A DNA stretch of 64,000 nucleotides from Streptomyces sp. Mut1. GTDB taxonomy: Bacteria > Actinomycetota > Actinomycetes > Streptomycetales > Streptomycetaceae. The notes beneath the pieces are model-generated. The model did not search any database, had not been told where the DNA came from, and was given only the letters and a program-made list of their open reading frames with translations. The stretch spans positions 5,529,501 to 5,593,500 of the forward strand of contig NZ_CP120997.1 in the NCBI RefSeq assembly GCF_030719295.1. Reading direction: 5' to 3'. A program made the translations under genes and the position numbers. This document shows, piece after piece, positions 32,550-41,298 of the stretch (positions are counted from its first letter, which is position 1; the number at the start of each line of letters is the position of its first letter).

Positions 32550-33105
32550 TGCGGGAGATCCCGAGCGCCTGGCCGGCCGCTGCGGCCGTCACCCCGTCCG
32601 GGGCCGCCCGCAGCGCACCGGTCACCGCCTCCAGCGTCGGACCGCTCAGCCCCTTGGGCAGCCGCGCCGGCCCCGGGGCGCGCAGCGTGGCGAGCGCCCG
32701 GTCCACCTCGTCCTGGCCGCTCGCCTCACCGGCCGCCGCCCGGAACTCCGCGTACCGCGCCAGCCGGTCCCGCAGGGTGGCGAAGGTGAACGGCTTCAGG
32801 ACGTACTGGACGACACCCAGCGACACCCCCTCGCGGACCACGGCCAGATCGCGGGCCGAGGTCACCGCGATCACGTCCGCCGAATGGCCCGCCGCGCGCA
32901 GCGAGCGCAGCAGCGTCAGACCGTGCCCGTCGGGCAGGTACAGATCCAGGAGCAGCAGATCGACCGGGGTGCGCTCCAGCGCCCGCACCGCCTCGGCGCG
33001 CGAGTGCGCCACGGCGGCCACCGTGAACCCGGGGACCCGGCCCACGTACAGCTGATGGGCGTCGGCGGCGACGGGGTCGTCCTCGACGACCAGGACCCGG
33101 ATCAC
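32431..33105 (-). CDS. CitB/DcuR-type response regulator
   Basis: The 224-residue protein has a receiver domain (VLVVEDDPVAADAHQLYV, phosphoacceptor Asp in LLLLDLYLPDG, Lys in VLKPFTFATL). A C-terminal HTH of the CitB type follows (LSGPTLEAVTGALRAAPDGVTAAAAGQALGISRITARRYLEHLV). GTG at 33105 overlaps the sensor kinase stop (GTGA). It probably activates the dicarboxylate carrier gene divergent from the kinase. Its 3' end overlaps the PfkB kinase gene on the other strand by 119 nt. Confidence 0.92.
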   Translation of the reverse strand: MIRVLVVEDDPVAADAHQLYVGRVPGFTVAAVAHSRAEAVRALERTPVDLLLLDLYLPDGHGLTLLRSLRAAGHSADVIAVTSARDLAVVREGVSLGVVQYVLKPFTFATLRDRLARYAEFRAAAGEASGQDEVDRALATLRAPGPARLPKGLSGPTLEAVTGALRAAPDGVTAAAAGQALGISRITARRYLEHLVTVGRAVRSPQYGQVGRPELQYRWRAEGR

Positions 33106-34757
33106 GGGGCTCCCGCCACGCGCACGCCGCCGCGCTCGGGCAGCGGCAGCCGTACGGTGAACACCGCGCCCCCGTCCGCACCCTGCTCCAGCGCCACCGT
33201 CCCGCCGCCCCGGTGGACGGCCTGCCGGACCAGGGCCAGGCCCAGACCGCGCCCGGCGCCGTGCGTCGACCAGCCGCTGCGGAACACCTCGGCGGCGTCC
33301 GCCGGGTCGACCCCGGCCCCGTTGTCCGCGACCCGCAGCAGCAGCTCCCCGTCCCCGGCGAGCGCGGTGACCGTGACCCGCCCGCGCCGGGGCGCCTCGG
33401 GTGCGCGCTGTCCGGGAACGGCCGCCTCCCGCGTGCCGGTGACCGCGTCCACCGCGTTGTCGATCAGATTGCCGAGGACGGTCACCAGATCGCGGGCGGG
33501 CAGCGTCGCGGGCAGGGCGCCGTCGTCGATCAGGCTGTCGTCGGCGAGGACCAGCTCCACGCCCCGCTCATTGGCCTGCGCCGCCTTGCCCAGCAGCAGC
33601 GCGGCGAGCACCGGTTCGCCGACCGCGCCCACCACCCGGTCGGTGAGGGTCTGGGCCAGCTCCAGCTCCGCCGTGGCGAAGCCCACCGCCTCGTCCGCCC
33701 GGCCCAGCTCGATCAGCGAGACCACCGTGTGCAGCCGGTTCGCCGCCTCGTGCGCCTGGGAGCGCAGGGCCCGGGTGAAACCGCGCTCGGAGTCCAGCTC
33801 ACCGGACAGCGCCTGGAGCTCGGTGTGGTCGCGCAGGGTCACCACGGTGCCGCGCCGCTCACCGCCCACCACCGGGCGGGTGTTGACGACGATGACCCGG
33901 TCCGCCGTCAGGTGCACCTCGTCCACCCGCTCCTCGGAGGCGAGCAGCGCCCCGGTCAGCGGGGCCGGCAGGTCGAGATCGGCGACCCGGCGGCCGACCG
34001 TGCCCGGGGCCAGGCCGAGCAGCTCCCGGCCCGCGTCGTTGATGAGGGCGATCCGGCGCTGCCCGTCCAGCATCAGCAGCCCCTCGCGCACCGCGTGCAG
34101 GGTGGCCTCGTGGTAGTCGTGCAGCCGGCTCAGCTCCGCCGCGTTCATCCCGTGGGTGTGCCGTCGCAGCCGGGCGTTGATCACGTACGTGCCGAGGCCG
34201 CCGAGCACGAGCGCCGCGCCCGCCGCGAGCCCCAGCGCGCCCAGCTGGGCCCGCACCTGCGAGGAGACCCGGTCCACGGTGATGCCCGCGCTGACCAGTC
34301 CGACGATCCGGCCGTCGTCCAGGACCGGGGTGACCACCCGGATCGAGGGGCCGAGCGTGCCGGTGTACGTCTCCGAGAAGGTCTCGCCGCGCAGCGCCCG
34401 CGCGGTGTGTCCGAGGAAGGTAGCGCCGATCTGGCCGGAGTCCGGGTGCGTCCAGCGGACCCGGTCCGGATTCATGATGGTGATGAAGGCGATACCGGTG
34501 TCCTCGCGGACCCGCTCCGCGTACGGCTGGAGCGCGGCCGACGGGTCCGGGGTGCGGAACGCCTCCCGTACCGACGGCGATCCGGCCACCGCGACGGCCA
34601 CCGCCCGCGCCTGCCGCGTCGCCGTCTCCCGGGCCTGGCTCCGGCCCGAGACGTACGCGAAGAACGCGCACCCCGCGACGACGGCGGCCACCAGCACCAC
34701 CTGCATCGCGAACAGCTGACCGGCCAGGCTGCGCGGGCGGGTACGGGGGAAACGCAT
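33102..34757 (-). CDS. CitA/DcuS-type sensor histidine kinase
   Basis: The 551-residue protein has span 1 (LFAMQVVLVAAVVAGCAFFAYVSG), an extracytoplasmic PAS-like ligand domain of about 130 residues (TGIAFITIMNPDRVRWTHPD, GPSIRVVTPVLDDGRIVGLVSAGIT), span 2 and a cytoplasmic PAS. The H-box SQAHEAANRLHTVVSLIELG and HATPase motifs (VLGNLIDNAVDAV, DNGAGVDPADA, GRGLGLALVRQAV) complete it. The NRLH variant of the H-box is characteristic of the DcuS/CitA family, which senses C4-dicarboxylates or citrate. ATG at 34757 is the family start. The gene pair is divergent from a DctA-like carrier, which fits a C4-dicarboxylate signal. Confidence 0.92.
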   Translation of the reverse strand: MRFPRTRPRSLAGQLFAMQVVLVAAVVAGCAFFAYVSGRSQARETATRQARAVAVAVAGSPSVREAFRTPDPSAALQPYAERVREDTGIAFITIMNPDRVRWTHPDSGQIGATFLGHTARALRGETFSETYTGTLGPSIRVVTPVLDDGRIVGLVSAGITVDRVSSQVRAQLGALGLAAGAALVLGGLGTYVINARLRRHTHGMNAAELSRLHDYHEATLHAVREGLLMLDGQRRIALINDAGRELLGLAPGTVGRRVADLDLPAPLTGALLASEERVDEVHLTADRVIVVNTRPVVGGERRGTVVTLRDHTELQALSGELDSERGFTRALRSQAHEAANRLHTVVSLIELGRADEAVGFATAELELAQTLTDRVVGAVGEPVLAALLLGKAAQANERGVELVLADDSLIDDGALPATLPARDLVTVLGNLIDNAVDAVTGTREAAVPGQRAPEAPRRGRVTVTALAGDGELLLRVADNGAGVDPADAAEVFRSGWSTHGAGRGLGLALVRQAVHRGGGTVALEQGADGGAVFTVRLPLPERGGVRVAGAP

Positions 34758-34806
34758 GGACACAAGTGTGCCTGGCCGAAATCGTGTGAACGAAATGCAC
34801 GTAAGG

Positions 34807-34820
34807 GTGACCGGTGTCAC
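34807..34820. promoter_or_regulatory. Inverted repeat in the kinase-dctA divergent promoter
   Basis: GTGAC-CGGT-GTCAC lies midway in the 131-bp gap, 69 nt before the carrier start codon. A second weak repeat (CGTG...CACG) lies just to its left. It is a candidate site for the CitB-type regulator. Confidence 0.45.
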
Positions 34821-34888
34821 AGCGGGCGGGATAGTCGCCGGGACCCCCAGGGACGGGGGTGGGACAAGGATGACCCGAGGAGACCCCC

Positions 34889-36274
34889 GTGGCAGTGGCC
34901 GCCGCCGAGCCGGACCGTACGAAGCCGGACCGCACGAAGTACCTGTATCTCGCCGTGATCGTGGCGGTGGGCCTCGGCATCCTCGTGGGCTTCGTCGCTC
35001 CCGACGCCGCCGTCGAGCTCAAGCCCATCGGCACCGGGTTCGTGAACCTGATCAAGATGATGATCTCGCCCATCATCTTCTGCACGATCGTGCTGGGCGT
35101 CGGCTCGGTGCGCAAGGCCGCCAAGGTCGGTGCCGTCGGCGGTCTCGCCCTCGGCTACTTCCTGGTGATGTCCACCGTCGCGCTGGCCATCGGCCTCGTC
35201 GTCGGCAACCTCCTGGAGCCCGGTTCCGGCCTCCACCTCACCGAGGCCGTCCGCGCCGCCGGCGAGAAGCAGGCCGCGGGGGCGGGGGAGTCCACCACGG
35301 ACTTCCTGCTGGGCATCATCCCGACCACCATCGTGTCCGCCTTCACCGCGGGCGAGGTCCTCCAGACCCTGCTGATCGCCCTGCTCGCCGGCTTCGCCCT
35401 CCAGGCCATGGGCTCGGCCGGTGAGCCGGTGCTGCGCGGCATCGGGCACATCCAGCGCCTCGTCTTCCGCATCCTCGCCATGATCATGTGGGCCGCCCCC
35501 GTCGGCGCGTTCGGCGCGATGGCCGCGGTGGTCGGGGAGACCGGCGTGGACGCGCTGAAGTCCCTCGCGATGATCATGGTGGGCTTCTACGTCACCTGTG
35601 CGCTCTTCGTCTTCCTGGTGCTGGGCGCGATCCTGCGCCTGGTGGCGGGGCTCAACATCTTCTCGCTGCTGAAGTACCTCGGCCGTGAGTTCCTGCTGAT
35701 CCTCTCCACGTCCTCGTCCGAGTCGGCCCTGCCCCGGCTGATCGCGAAGATGGAGCACATGGGCGTGAGCAAGCCCGTCGTCGGCATCACCGTGCCGACC
35801 GGCTACTCCTTCAACCTGGACGGCACCGCCATCTACCTGACGATGGCCTCGCTGTTCATCGCCAACGCGACGGGCGACCCGCTGAGCATCGGCGAGCAGA
35901 TCTCCCTGCTGGCCTTCATGGTGATCGCCTCCAAGGGCGCGGCGGGTGTCACCGGAGCCGGCCTCGCCACCCTCGCCGGCGGCCTCCAGTCGCACCGCCC
36001 CGAGCTGGTCGACGGCGTCGGTCTGATCGTCGGCATCGACCGCTTCATGAGCGAGGCCCGCGCCCTGACGAACTTCGCGGGCAACGCGGTGGCCACGGTC
36101 CTCGTCGGCACCTGGACCAAGGAGATCGACCGCGAGCGGGTCGACCAGGTGCTCTCCGGGGCGATCCCCTTCGACGAGAAGATGCTCACCGACGAGGGCC
36201 CCGCCGAGCCGCACCTCCCCGAGGCCAGGGACGGCGGCCACGAGCAGGCGCCGGAGCCGGCGAAGGCGCTCTGA
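34889..36274 (+). CDS. dctA: C4-dicarboxylate/cation symporter (DctA, DAACS family)
   Basis: The 461-residue membrane protein of the DAACS/glutamate transporter fold has about eight spans and two re-entrant loops. Motifs are IKPIGTGFVNLIKMMISPIIF near the N-terminus, TSSSESALPRLIAKME (Ser-rich re-entrant loop) and GYSFNLDGTAIYLTMASLFIANA (substrate and cation site). It should import succinate, fumarate or malate with protons or sodium. GTG at 34889 has GAGGAGA upstream. It is divergent from the CitA/CitB-type pair that probably controls it. Confidence 0.93.
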   Translation: MAVAAAEPDRTKPDRTKYLYLAVIVAVGLGILVGFVAPDAAVELKPIGTGFVNLIKMMISPIIFCTIVLGVGSVRKAAKVGAVGGLALGYFLVMSTVALAIGLVVGNLLEPGSGLHLTEAVRAAGEKQAAGAGESTTDFLLGIIPTTIVSAFTAGEVLQTLLIALLAGFALQAMGSAGEPVLRGIGHIQRLVFRILAMIMWAAPVGAFGAMAAVVGETGVDALKSLAMIMVGFYVTCALFVFLVLGAILRLVAGLNIFSLLKYLGREFLLILSTSSSESALPRLIAKMEHMGVSKPVVGITVPTGYSFNLDGTAIYLTMASLFIANATGDPLSIGEQISLLAFMVIASKGAAGVTGAGLATLAGGLQSHRPELVDGVGLIVGIDRFMSEARALTNFAGNAVATVLVGTWTKEIDRERVDQVLSGAIPFDEKMLTDEGPAEPHLPEARDGGHEQAPEPAKAL

Positions 36275-36291
36275 GGGTCCGCGTCCCTCCC

Positions 36292-36322
36292 TTGCCTTGA
36301 CGCCGACGTCAAGGATTACGGT
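36292..36322 (+). promoter_or_regulatory. MerR-type promoter with 19-bp spacer and operator palindrome
   Basis: Candidate -35 TTGCCT (36292-36297) and -10 TACGGT (36317-36322) are separated by 19 bp. The spacer is largely filled by the palindrome CCTTGACG-CCGA-CGTCAAGG (36295-36314). The long spacer with central palindrome is the hallmark of MerR-activated promoters. The -10 box ends 6 nt before the ATG at 36329, so the transcript is probably leaderless. Confidence 0.7.
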
Positions 36323-36328
36323 CGCGGT

Positions 36329-36733
36329 ATGCGAATCGGGGAGCTGGCCGAACGGGCCGGGACGACCACACGGACGCTGCGCTACTACGAGTCGCGCGGG
36401 CTGCTGCCCGCGCGACGGGCGGTGAACGGCTACCGCACGTACGACGAGAGCGACCTGCGGCTGATCCAGCAGATCCGGACCCTCCAGGACTTCGGCTTCG
36501 ACCTGGAGGAGACCCGCCCCTTCGTGGAGTGCCTGCGGGCGGGGCATCCGGCGGGGGACTCCTGCCCCGGTTCGCTGGCCGTCTACCGGCGCAAGCTCGG
36601 TGAGCTCGACGCGCTCATCGAGCAGCTGCGGACGGTCCGCTCGGAGGTGGGCGCCCAGCTGGCCCGTGCCGAGCTGGAGGCCTCCGCCGGACTGCCCGGC
36701 GGCCCCGAACCACGCTGCGAACTGGGAGGATGA
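36329..36733 (+). CDS. MerR-family regulator
   Basis: The 134-residue protein has an N-terminal MerR winged helix (MRIGELAERAGTTTRTLRYYESRGLL, NGYRTYDESDL) and a coiled-coil dimerisation helix. Three Cys (68, 79, 130) could sense thiols or metal, but the pattern does not match SoxR or MerR metal sites exactly. It has no room for a ribosome site and sits directly behind the MerR-type promoter. It ends 3 nt before a thioredoxin gene, so the two form an operon and the signal may be redox. Confidence 0.92.
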   Translation: MRIGELAERAGTTTRTLRYYESRGLLPARRAVNGYRTYDESDLRLIQQIRTLQDFGFDLEETRPFVECLRAGHPAGDSCPGSLAVYRRKLGELDALIEQLRTVRSEVGAQLARAELEASAGLPGGPEPRCELGG

Positions 36734-36736
36734 CAG

Positions 36737-37069
36737 ATGATCCACATGATGGGTGTCGACGAGGTCACCGACGCGACCTTCGACACCGAGGTGCTGGGCG
36801 AGGGGCGGCCCGTCCTGGTGGAGTTCACCGCCGACTGGTGCGGACCCTGCCGCCAGCTCGCCCCCGTCCTCGGCGCCATCGCCGACGAGGAGCGCGAACG
36901 GCTCCGTATCGTCCAGATCGACGTCGACCACAACCCGGGGACCGCCGCCCGGTACGGCGTCCTGTCGATGCCCACCCTGATGGTGTTCCGCGCGGGCGAG
37001 CCGGTGAAGTCCATGGTGGGCGCCCGCCCGAAGCGCCGGCTCCTCCAGGAGCTGGCGGACGTGCTCTGA
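36737..37069 (+). CDS. Thioredoxin
   Basis: The 110-residue thioredoxin has the classic WCGPC site (Cys35, Cys38), FTADWCGPCRQLAP context, conserved VDHNPGTAARYGVLSMPTL with cis-Pro, and a C-terminal helix. It reduces protein disulfides using thioredoxin reductase, which is not in this window. It is co-transcribed with the MerR regulator upstream, which suggests inducible rather than housekeeping expression. Confidence 0.95.
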   Translation: MIHMMGVDEVTDATFDTEVLGEGRPVLVEFTADWCGPCRQLAPVLGAIADEERERLRIVQIDVDHNPGTAARYGVLSMPTLMVFRAGEPVKSMVGARPKRRLLQELADVL

Positions 37070-37080
37070 ACCGCCCGGGG

Positions 37081-37104
37081 GCGGGGGCCACCTGCGGCCC
37101 CCGC
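37081..37104. terminator. Terminator between thioredoxin gene and glgB
   Basis: A 9-bp stem (GCGGGGGCC / GGCCCCCGC) with a 6-nt loop lies between the two convergent genes. Confidence 0.75.
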
Positions 37105-37126
37105 CCCCCCTCGGTCCGTCAGCCGG

Positions 37127-39595
37127 TCACACGGGCCTGAACCACACCGTCGCCAGCGGCGGCAGCGTCGGCGTCACGCTCGACGCCCTGCCGTGCGCCG
37201 CCACGTCCTGCGGCTTCAGCGGCTCACCGTTGAGCACATCGCTGCCGCCGTAGCGGGCCGCGTCCGTGTTCAGGACCTCCTCCCACGCCCGGGGCCCCTC
37301 CGGCACCCCGACGCGGTACTCGTGCCGCACCACCGGCGAGAAGTTGCAGACGGCCAGCAGCGGCGCACCCTTCGCGTCGTGGCGCAGGAACGCGAACACG
37401 TTGTCCTCGGCCGCGCCCCCGTCCACCCAGGCGAAGCCCTCCGGCAGGGTGTCGCGCTGCCAGAGCGCGGGCGTCGCCCCGTACACCCTGTTGAGGTCGC
37501 TCACCAGCGTCCGCACCCCGCGGTGGTCGCTCTCCGCCGCGTACGAGGGGTCCAGCAGCCACCAGTCCGGGCCGTGGCCCTCCGACCACTCGGCGCCCTG
37601 CGCGAACTCCTGGCCCATGAACAGGAGTTGCTTGCCCGGGTGGGCCCACATGAAGCCGAGGTAGGCGCGGTGGTTGGCGCGCTGCTGCCACCAGTCGCCG
37701 GGCATCTTGCTGACCAGGGCCCGCTTGCCGTGCACCACCTCGTCGTGCGAGATCGGCAGCACGTAGTTCTCGCTGTACGCGTACACCATCGAGAACGTCA
37801 TCTCGTTGTGGTGGTACTTGCGGTGCACCGGCTCCTTGGAGACGTACACCAGCGAGTCGTGCATCCAGCCCATGTTCCACTTCAGGCCGAAGCCCAGGCC
37901 GCCCCGGTCGGTGGCCCGGGTCACCCCGTCCCAGGCGGTCGACTCCTCGGCGATGGTCACGACGCCCGGACTGCGGCGGTAGACCGTGGCGTTCATCTCC
38001 TGGAGGAAGGCGACCGCGTCCAGGTTCTCCCGGCCCCCGAACTCGTTGGGCGACCACTCGCCGTCCTCGCGCGAGTAGTCCAGGTAGAGCATCGAGGCGA
38101 CCGCGTCCACCCGCAGCCCGTCGATGTGGAACTCCTCGCACCAGTACGTGGCGTTGGCGACCAGGAAGTTGCGCACCTCGGTCCGCCCGTAGTCGAACTC
38201 CAGGGTCCCCCAGTCCGGATGCGCGGCCCGCCTCGGGTCCGCGTGCTCGTACAGCGGGCGGCCGTCGAACTCCGCGAGCGCCCAGTCGTCGCGCGGGAAG
38301 TGCGCCGGCACCCAGTCCACGATGACGCCGATCCCCGCCCGGTGCAGCGCGTCGACCAGGAAGCGGAAGTCGTCCGGCGAACCCATCCGGGAGGTGGGGG
38401 CGTAGAAACCGGTGACCTGATAGCCCCAGGAACCCCCGAAGGGGTGCTCGGCCACCGGCATCAGCTCCACATGAGTGAAGCCCAGATCCCTTACGTAGGC
38501 CGGGAGCTGCTCGGCGAGCTGCCGGTAGGTCAGGCCGGGCCGCCAGGAAGCCAGGTGCACCTCGTACACCGAGAGCGGCGCCTCGTGCACGGGGACGTCC
38601 CCGCGCTTCGCCATCCACTCCTGGTCCCGCCAGACGTGGTGCGAGGCCGTCACGACCGAGGCGTTGGCCGGCGGCACCTCGGTGTGGCGGGCCATCGGGT
38701 CGGCGCGCATCGTGTGCGAACCGTCCGGGCGGCAGACGTCGAACTTGTACAACGCGCCCTCGCCGGTCCCGGGCAGGAACAGCTCCCACACCCCGGACGA
38801 ACCGAGCGACCGCATCGGGAAGCCCGTGCCGTCCCAGTAGTTGAAGTCACCGCACACCCGGACGCCCCGGGCGTTGGGCGCCCACACCGTGAACCGGGTC
38901 CCGGCCACGCCCTGGTGCTCCATCGTCCGGGCACCGAGCGCCGTCCACAGCTCCTCGTGCCGGCCCTCCCCGATCAGGTGCAGATCCAGCTCCCCGAGCG
39001 CGGGCAGGAAGCGGTACGGGTCGTGGATCTCGATCTCGTTGTCCTCGTACGCCACCAGCAGCCGGTACTCCGGGACCGCCGGCACCGGCAGCAGACCGGA
39101 GAACAGCCCGTCCCCGTCGTTGTGCAGCGGCGCCCGCAGCCCCTTGGCCAGCACGGTGACGGACCGGGCGAACGGGCGCAGCACCCGGATCTCCACCCCG
39201 CCGCGCACCTGATGCGCGCCCAGCAGGTCGTGCGGGGAGTGGTGCCCGCCCGCCAGGAGCCGGCCCCGGTCCCCGGCGTCCAGCTCACCGGCCGGGCGCA
39301 GGCCCTGGTTGCCCGCGCTACGGGGGCGGGGCGGCGCGGCGGCCTTCTTCGCGCGCTTGGCCGGGGCGGCGGCGGCCGTCGGCGCGGGCTTCTTCGCGGC
39401 CCGGGTGGCGCGCTTCTTCGCGGGCGGCGCGGCCGGCTCCGCCGATGCCAGGGCCCCGGCCGCCGGAGCGGCGACGGCCTCCGCGTGCTCGGCGGCCGCG
39501 GCGGCGACCTGGGGGGAGGAGAGGGTGGCGGCGAGCGGGGTCTCGGGGGCGGGAGCGGCGGGCTCGGGCTTGCGGGACGGCTTGCGGGCGGTCAC
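37127..39595 (-). CDS. glgB: 1,4-alpha-glucan branching enzyme with Lys/Ala-rich N-terminal tail
   Basis: The 822-residue GH13 enzyme makes alpha-1,6 branches in glycogen-like glucan. The order is an Ala/Pro/Lys-rich tail (residues 1-95, with [13 protein letters not shown] and [12 protein letters not shown]), an N-terminal CBM48-type region, the (beta/alpha)8 domain and the C-terminal beta domain. Catalytic residues are the nucleophile Asp497 ([17 protein letters not shown]), Glu550 ([11 protein letters not shown]) and the transition-state Asp in [15 protein letters not shown] at 39595 has GAGGAGG 8 nt upstream. The tail looks like a histone-H1 C-terminus and is not part of the core enzyme. 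It acts with GlgE on the linear alpha-glucan and lies 65 nt downstream of pep2. Confidence 0.96.
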   Translation of the reverse strand: MTARKPSRKPEPAAPAPETPLAATLSSPQVAAAAAEHAEAVAAPAAGALASAEPAAPPAKKRATRAAKKPAPTAAAAPAKRAKKAAAPPRPRSAGNQGLRPAGELDAGDRGRLLAGGHHSPHDLLGAHQVRGGVEIRVLRPFARSVTVLAKGLRAPLHNDGDGLFSGLLPVPAVPEYRLLVAYEDNEIEIHDPYRFLPALGELDLHLIGEGRHEELWTALGARTMEHQGVAGTRFTVWAPNARGVRVCGDFNYWDGTGFPMRSLGSSGVWELFLPGTGEGALYKFDVCRPDGSHTMRADPMARHTEVPPANASVVTASHHVWRDQEWMAKRGDVPVHEAPLSVYEVHLASWRPGLTYRQLAEQLPAYVRDLGFTHVELMPVAEHPFGGSWGYQVTGFYAPTSRMGSPDDFRFLVDALHRAGIGVIVDWVPAHFPRDDWALAEFDGRPLYEHADPRRAAHPDWGTLEFDYGRTEVRNFLVANATYWCEEFHIDGLRVDAVASMLYLDYSREDGEWSPNEFGGRENLDAVAFLQEMNATVYRRSPGVVTIAEESTAWDGVTRATDRGGLGFGLKWNMGWMHDSLVYVSKEPVHRKYHHNEMTFSMVYAYSENYVLPISHDEVVHGKRALVSKMPGDWWQQRANHRAYLGFMWAHPGKQLLFMGQEFAQGAEWSEGHGPDWWLLDPSYAAESDHRGVRTLVSDLNRVYGATPALWQRDTLPEGFAWVDGGAAEDNVFAFLRHDAKGAPLLAVCNFSPVVRHEYRVGVPEGPRAWEEVLNTDAARYGGSDVLNGEPLKPQDVAAHGRASSVTPTLPPLATVWFRPV

Positions 39596-39660
39596 AGGGA
39601 CAGCCTCCTCGGAGGTGTTGGGGGGTGGGGCGGACGAGGGGGTACGGGGCGTCGCGGTGC

Positions 39661-41058
39661 TCAGCGGACGGTGCCGGAGGCCAGGCGGTGGATGGCGGCC
39701 ATCGGGACCGGGAGCCAGTCGGGCCGGTGCCGTGCCTCGTACAGCACCTCGTACACCGCCTTGTCGGTCTCGTGGGCGCGCAGCAGCTCCGGCTCGGCGC
39801 GCGGGTCGGCGCCCGCCGCCTCGGCGTAGCCGTCGCAGTAGGCGTCCCGGCAGCGGGCCGCCCACTCGGGCTTCCAGGGCCGGTGCGAGCGGGCCGCGTA
39901 GTCGAAGGAGCGGAGCATGCCGGCCACGTCGCGCACCGGGGGCTGCGGGCTGCGGCGCTCCGGGAGCGGCCGGGCCGGCTCGCCCTCGAAGTCGATCAGC
40001 GACCAGAAGCCGTCGGCGCCGCGCAGGGTCTGGCCGAGATGGAGGTCGCCGTGCACCCGCTGGGCGGCCCAGCTGCGCCCCCGGTGCCCGAGCGCGGCGA
40101 CCGCGTCGAAGGCGGTACGCAGCCCGGGGACGTACGGGACCAGCTCGGGCACCGCGTGGGCGGCCGCCTCCAGGCGCTCCACCATGGCGGCGGCCAGCTC
40201 GTCGGTCTGGGAGCGGCGGAGCACCGGGGTGGGCAGGGCGGCGGCGAGCGCGGTGTGGACCTCGGCGGTGGCCCGGCCCAGCGCGTGGGCCTCGGCCAGG
40301 AAGTCGTGCCCGGTGGCCAGGGCGCGCAGGGCGAGCTGCCAGCCGTCCTGGGCGCCCGGCAGGAACGGCTGGAGCACCCCGAGCGTCAGCCGTTCCGGCG
40401 TCGCGGCCTCGAACCAGGCGACGGGCGCGGGCACCCGCCCGCACCCCTCGCGGGAGAGCGCGAGCGGCAGTTCGAGGTCGGGGTTGGTGCCGGGGAAGAC
40501 CCGGCGGAAGATCTTCAGGATGTAGGAGTTGCCGTACACCAGTGAGGAGTTGGACTGCTCGGTGTCCAGCACGCGCGGCGGCAGGTCCTGGGGGATGGGC
40601 TCGGGGCCCCGGTCGAAGCAGACGGCGCCGAGCCGGCCGGGGGTGCGCAATCGTTCCAGCAGAAGGGCCGCCAGGTGCGGATCGTGCAGGCCCTCGTAGA
40701 CGGTCAGCCCGGCCAGCGGCCCGTCCGGCACCCGGCCGATGAGGGCGGGCGCCAGGTGCTGCGGCGGCGCGGAGCGTACGCCGAGGAGCAACTGGTAGCA
40801 GTCGACGGGCGGCTGGGCGGGCATGGTGGGCTGATGGACCCGCACCAGCAGGTGCAGGAGCCCGGGTGCGCGGTCGTCGTCGGCGCGGTCCACCGGCAGT
40901 ATCTCGGTGGCCGAGACGAGCGAGAACGCGGTGATGGACCGGCCCTTCCCCGCGAACCACCGCTGCCGGGGCAGCCATTCGTGGAGCAGCGGTCCGAGAG
41001 ACGGAAGCAGGGCTGTGCTGTTCGCCAGGGTGACCTGAGCGGATGCAGCCTCCGACAT
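39661..41058 (-). CDS. pep2: Maltokinase (Pep2/Mak)
   Basis: The 465-residue enzyme phosphorylates maltose with ATP to alpha-maltose-1-phosphate, the GlgE substrate. The start region [17 protein letters not shown] is typical of Pep2. Kinase-like motifs are [20 protein letters not shown] (nucleotide lobe), [16 protein letters not shown] (catalytic loop) and [13 protein letters not shown] (metal-binding Asp). ATG at 41058 has AAAGGA 9 nt upstream. It is the middle gene of the GlgE pathway cluster but is separated from treS by 240 nt with a hairpin, so it probably has its own promoter. In some organisms it is fused to TreS; here it is separate. Confidence 0.95.
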   Translation of the reverse strand: MSEAASAQVTLANSTALLPSLGPLLHEWLPRQRWFAGKGRSITAFSLVSATEILPVDRADDDRAPGLLHLLVRVHQPTMPAQPPVDCYQLLLGVRSAPPQHLAPALIGRVPDGPLAGLTVYEGLHDPHLAALLLERLRTPGRLGAVCFDRGPEPIPQDLPPRVLDTEQSNSSLVYGNSYILKIFRRVFPGTNPDLELPLALSREGCGRVPAPVAWFEAATPERLTLGVLQPFLPGAQDGWQLALRALATGHDFLAEAHALGRATAEVHTALAAALPTPVLRRSQTDELAAAMVERLEAAAHAVPELVPYVPGLRTAFDAVAALGHRGRSWAAQRVHGDLHLGQTLRGADGFWSLIDFEGEPARPLPERRSPQPPVRDVAGMLRSFDYAARSHRPWKPEWAARCRDAYCDGYAEAAGADPRAEPELLRAHETDKAVYEVLYEARHRPDWLPVPMAAIHRLASGTVR

Positions 41059-41247
41059 GGCATCGCGTCCTTTCCCCGGGCACACCACAGGATGCGAAGA
41101 GTGTCCCGGATTGCGGCATTGGCTGTCCGGCTGTGCGGGACGTGTCGGGTCAGGATGATCCGTACGGACTCGACATGAGGGGATCGAAACGCCAGGAGAA
41201 TCCAGGAAGCTTCCTGAACCACCCGGTATCGGGGGAGAGTGCCCCGT

Positions 41248-41271
41248 GCGGGGCGGCGGAAACCGCCCCGC
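41248..41271 (-). terminator. Hairpin between treS and pep2
   Basis: A perfect 9-bp stem (GCGGGGCGG / CCGCCCCGC) with a 6-nt loop lies 28 nt past the treS stop codon on the minus strand. It may terminate or attenuate transcription from glgE-treS into pep2-glgB. Confidence 0.65.
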
Positions 41272-41298
41272 GGTGGCGCCGGGCGGCCCGGCGCGGGG

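Noticed and set aside
39596..41119. Single 1330-residue frame joining glgB with the pep2 region
   Set aside because: The N-terminal half of this frame is an out-of-frame read of pep2. glgB has its own GTG with a strong ribosome site at 39595.
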